Positions 50,721 to 51,036 of a DNA stretch of 51,036 bases are shown here, piece after piece (the stretch's first letter is position 1; the number at the start of each line of letters is the position of its first letter). A program made the translations under genes and the position numbers. The stretch is from contig JAIUOJ010000010.1 in the NCBI GenBank assembly GCA_020161335.1, positions 1-51,036 on the forward strand, written 5' to 3'. The notes under the pieces were generated by a model. That model saw only the letters and a program-made list of their open reading frames with translations, was not told where the DNA came from and did not search any database. The DNA comes from Pseudomonadota bacterium. GTDB taxonomy: Bacteria; Pseudomonadota; Gammaproteobacteria; Xanthomonadales; Xanthomonadaceae.

Positions 50721-51036
50721 GCTTCACTCTTTTCTAGGCGCTGGCGCATTCAAAGCAGCCTACAAGATTAGTCTGGCAAACAGCTCTTATGCGTTAAAGA
50801 TCGCGCCAATTGCGGCACCATCTTTGGATCGCTTGCGTCGCGAAGTAGCCGCACTACAAGCATGCGACCACCCCAACATTGCTCGACTCGCACACGCCGA
50901 AGCATTGCGATTCAAGGATCGCGAGTACCTTTGCATGGTCGAAGAGTTCCTAGAAGGCGGGACTCTTGAGCATCTACTCACCACGAGCCAAGTATCGGAC
51001 AAGAGTCTCAGGCTTTATGCAGCCTCACTTGCAAGC
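50656..51036 (+). CDS. Ser/Thr protein kinase, N-terminal part (runs off window)
   Basis: 127 codons with no stop at the window edge. Hanks motifs visible: glycine loop GAGAFKAAYK (28-37), ATP-binding Lys48 (YALKIA), Glu63 in RREVAALQACDHPNIARL, and the hinge LCMVEEFLEGGTLEHLL. The catalytic HRD and DFG parts lie beyond 51036. It starts in the last codons of the nuclease-like gene. A GGGGGG run 4-9 nt upstream favours the ATG at 50656; an in-frame ATG at 50668 is also possible. Kinases of this type occur in phage-defence islands. Confidence 0.85.
   Translation, partial: MPKGMEKAEEIAQDLCSQLGAELHSFLGAGAFKAAYKISLANSSYALKIAPIAAPSLDRLRREVAALQACDHPNIARLAHAEALRFKDREYLCMVEEFLEGGTLEHLLTTSQVSDKSLRLYAASLAS

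Overview
The window is GC-rich chromosomal DNA (roughly 70% G+C by eye) from a gammaproteobacterium of the Xanthomonadaceae/Lysobacteraceae type (Lysobacter, Luteimonas and relatives). This rests on the serC-pheA-hisC-aroA order, a 'transmembrane repetitive' type protein, an RNase E of about 1,000 residues with an Ala/Pro/Arg-rich tail, and paired-hairpin intergenic repeats. I could not run a database search, so the genus is an inference.

Layout. 1-2.9 kb: the 3' end of a TetR gene, an alpha/beta hydrolase and a TraB/GumN protein. 2.9-12.5 kb (minus): a tight operon of a membrane-fusion lipoprotein, two different RND pump subunits and three small membrane proteins (DUF4386, DUF6326, CPBP protease). 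12.7-13.7 kb: two c-type cytochromes behind a good sigma-70 promoter and before a terminator. 13.8-17.5 kb: a Pro/Arg-rich membrane protein, nfuA, pterin carbinolamine dehydratase and rluC. 17.5-21.0 kb: rne with a long structured leader. 21.1-26.3 kb: a GacA-type response regulator, an M28 peptidase, arsC, a DUF1993 protein, then an hchA-luxR-SDR operon (minus). 26.4-26.8 kb: tRNA-Ser(UGA) with a broken tandem copy. 26.8-31.4 kb: a LysR gene divergent from azoR, then serS and two TonB-like genes. 31.6-36.4 kb: serC-pheA-hisC-aroA. 36.5-39.0 kb: msrPQ and an FHA protein. 39.0-42.6 kb: a polyhydroxyalkanoate-type small protein, a repeat-filled gap, a conserved hypothetical, a patatin and a phasin. 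42.7-47.8 kb: a membrane Mrr-like protein, a two-domain fatty acyl-CoA reductase-like enzyme, an acyl-CoA-binding protein, a TetR regulator and a TPR-like protein.

At 48.04 kb there is tRNA-Val(CAC), and shortly after it the base composition falls sharply. From about 48.5 kb to the window end lies a different kind of DNA: a DprA/Smf-like (SLOG) protein, a ComF-like phosphoribosyltransferase, a PD-(D/E)XK nuclease-like protein and the N-lobe of a Ser/Thr protein kinase, packed with overlaps and all on the plus strand. This looks like a tRNA-associated genomic island carrying a nucleotide-signal/nuclease/kinase conflict (anti-phage) system. It is the most likely 'undescribed system' here, and it is cut by the window end.

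The second theme is non-coding structure: a family of about 50-bp two-hairpin repeats whose second stem changes by compensatory substitutions, arranged as head-to-head pairs inside two long direct repeats at 39.37-39.83 kb.
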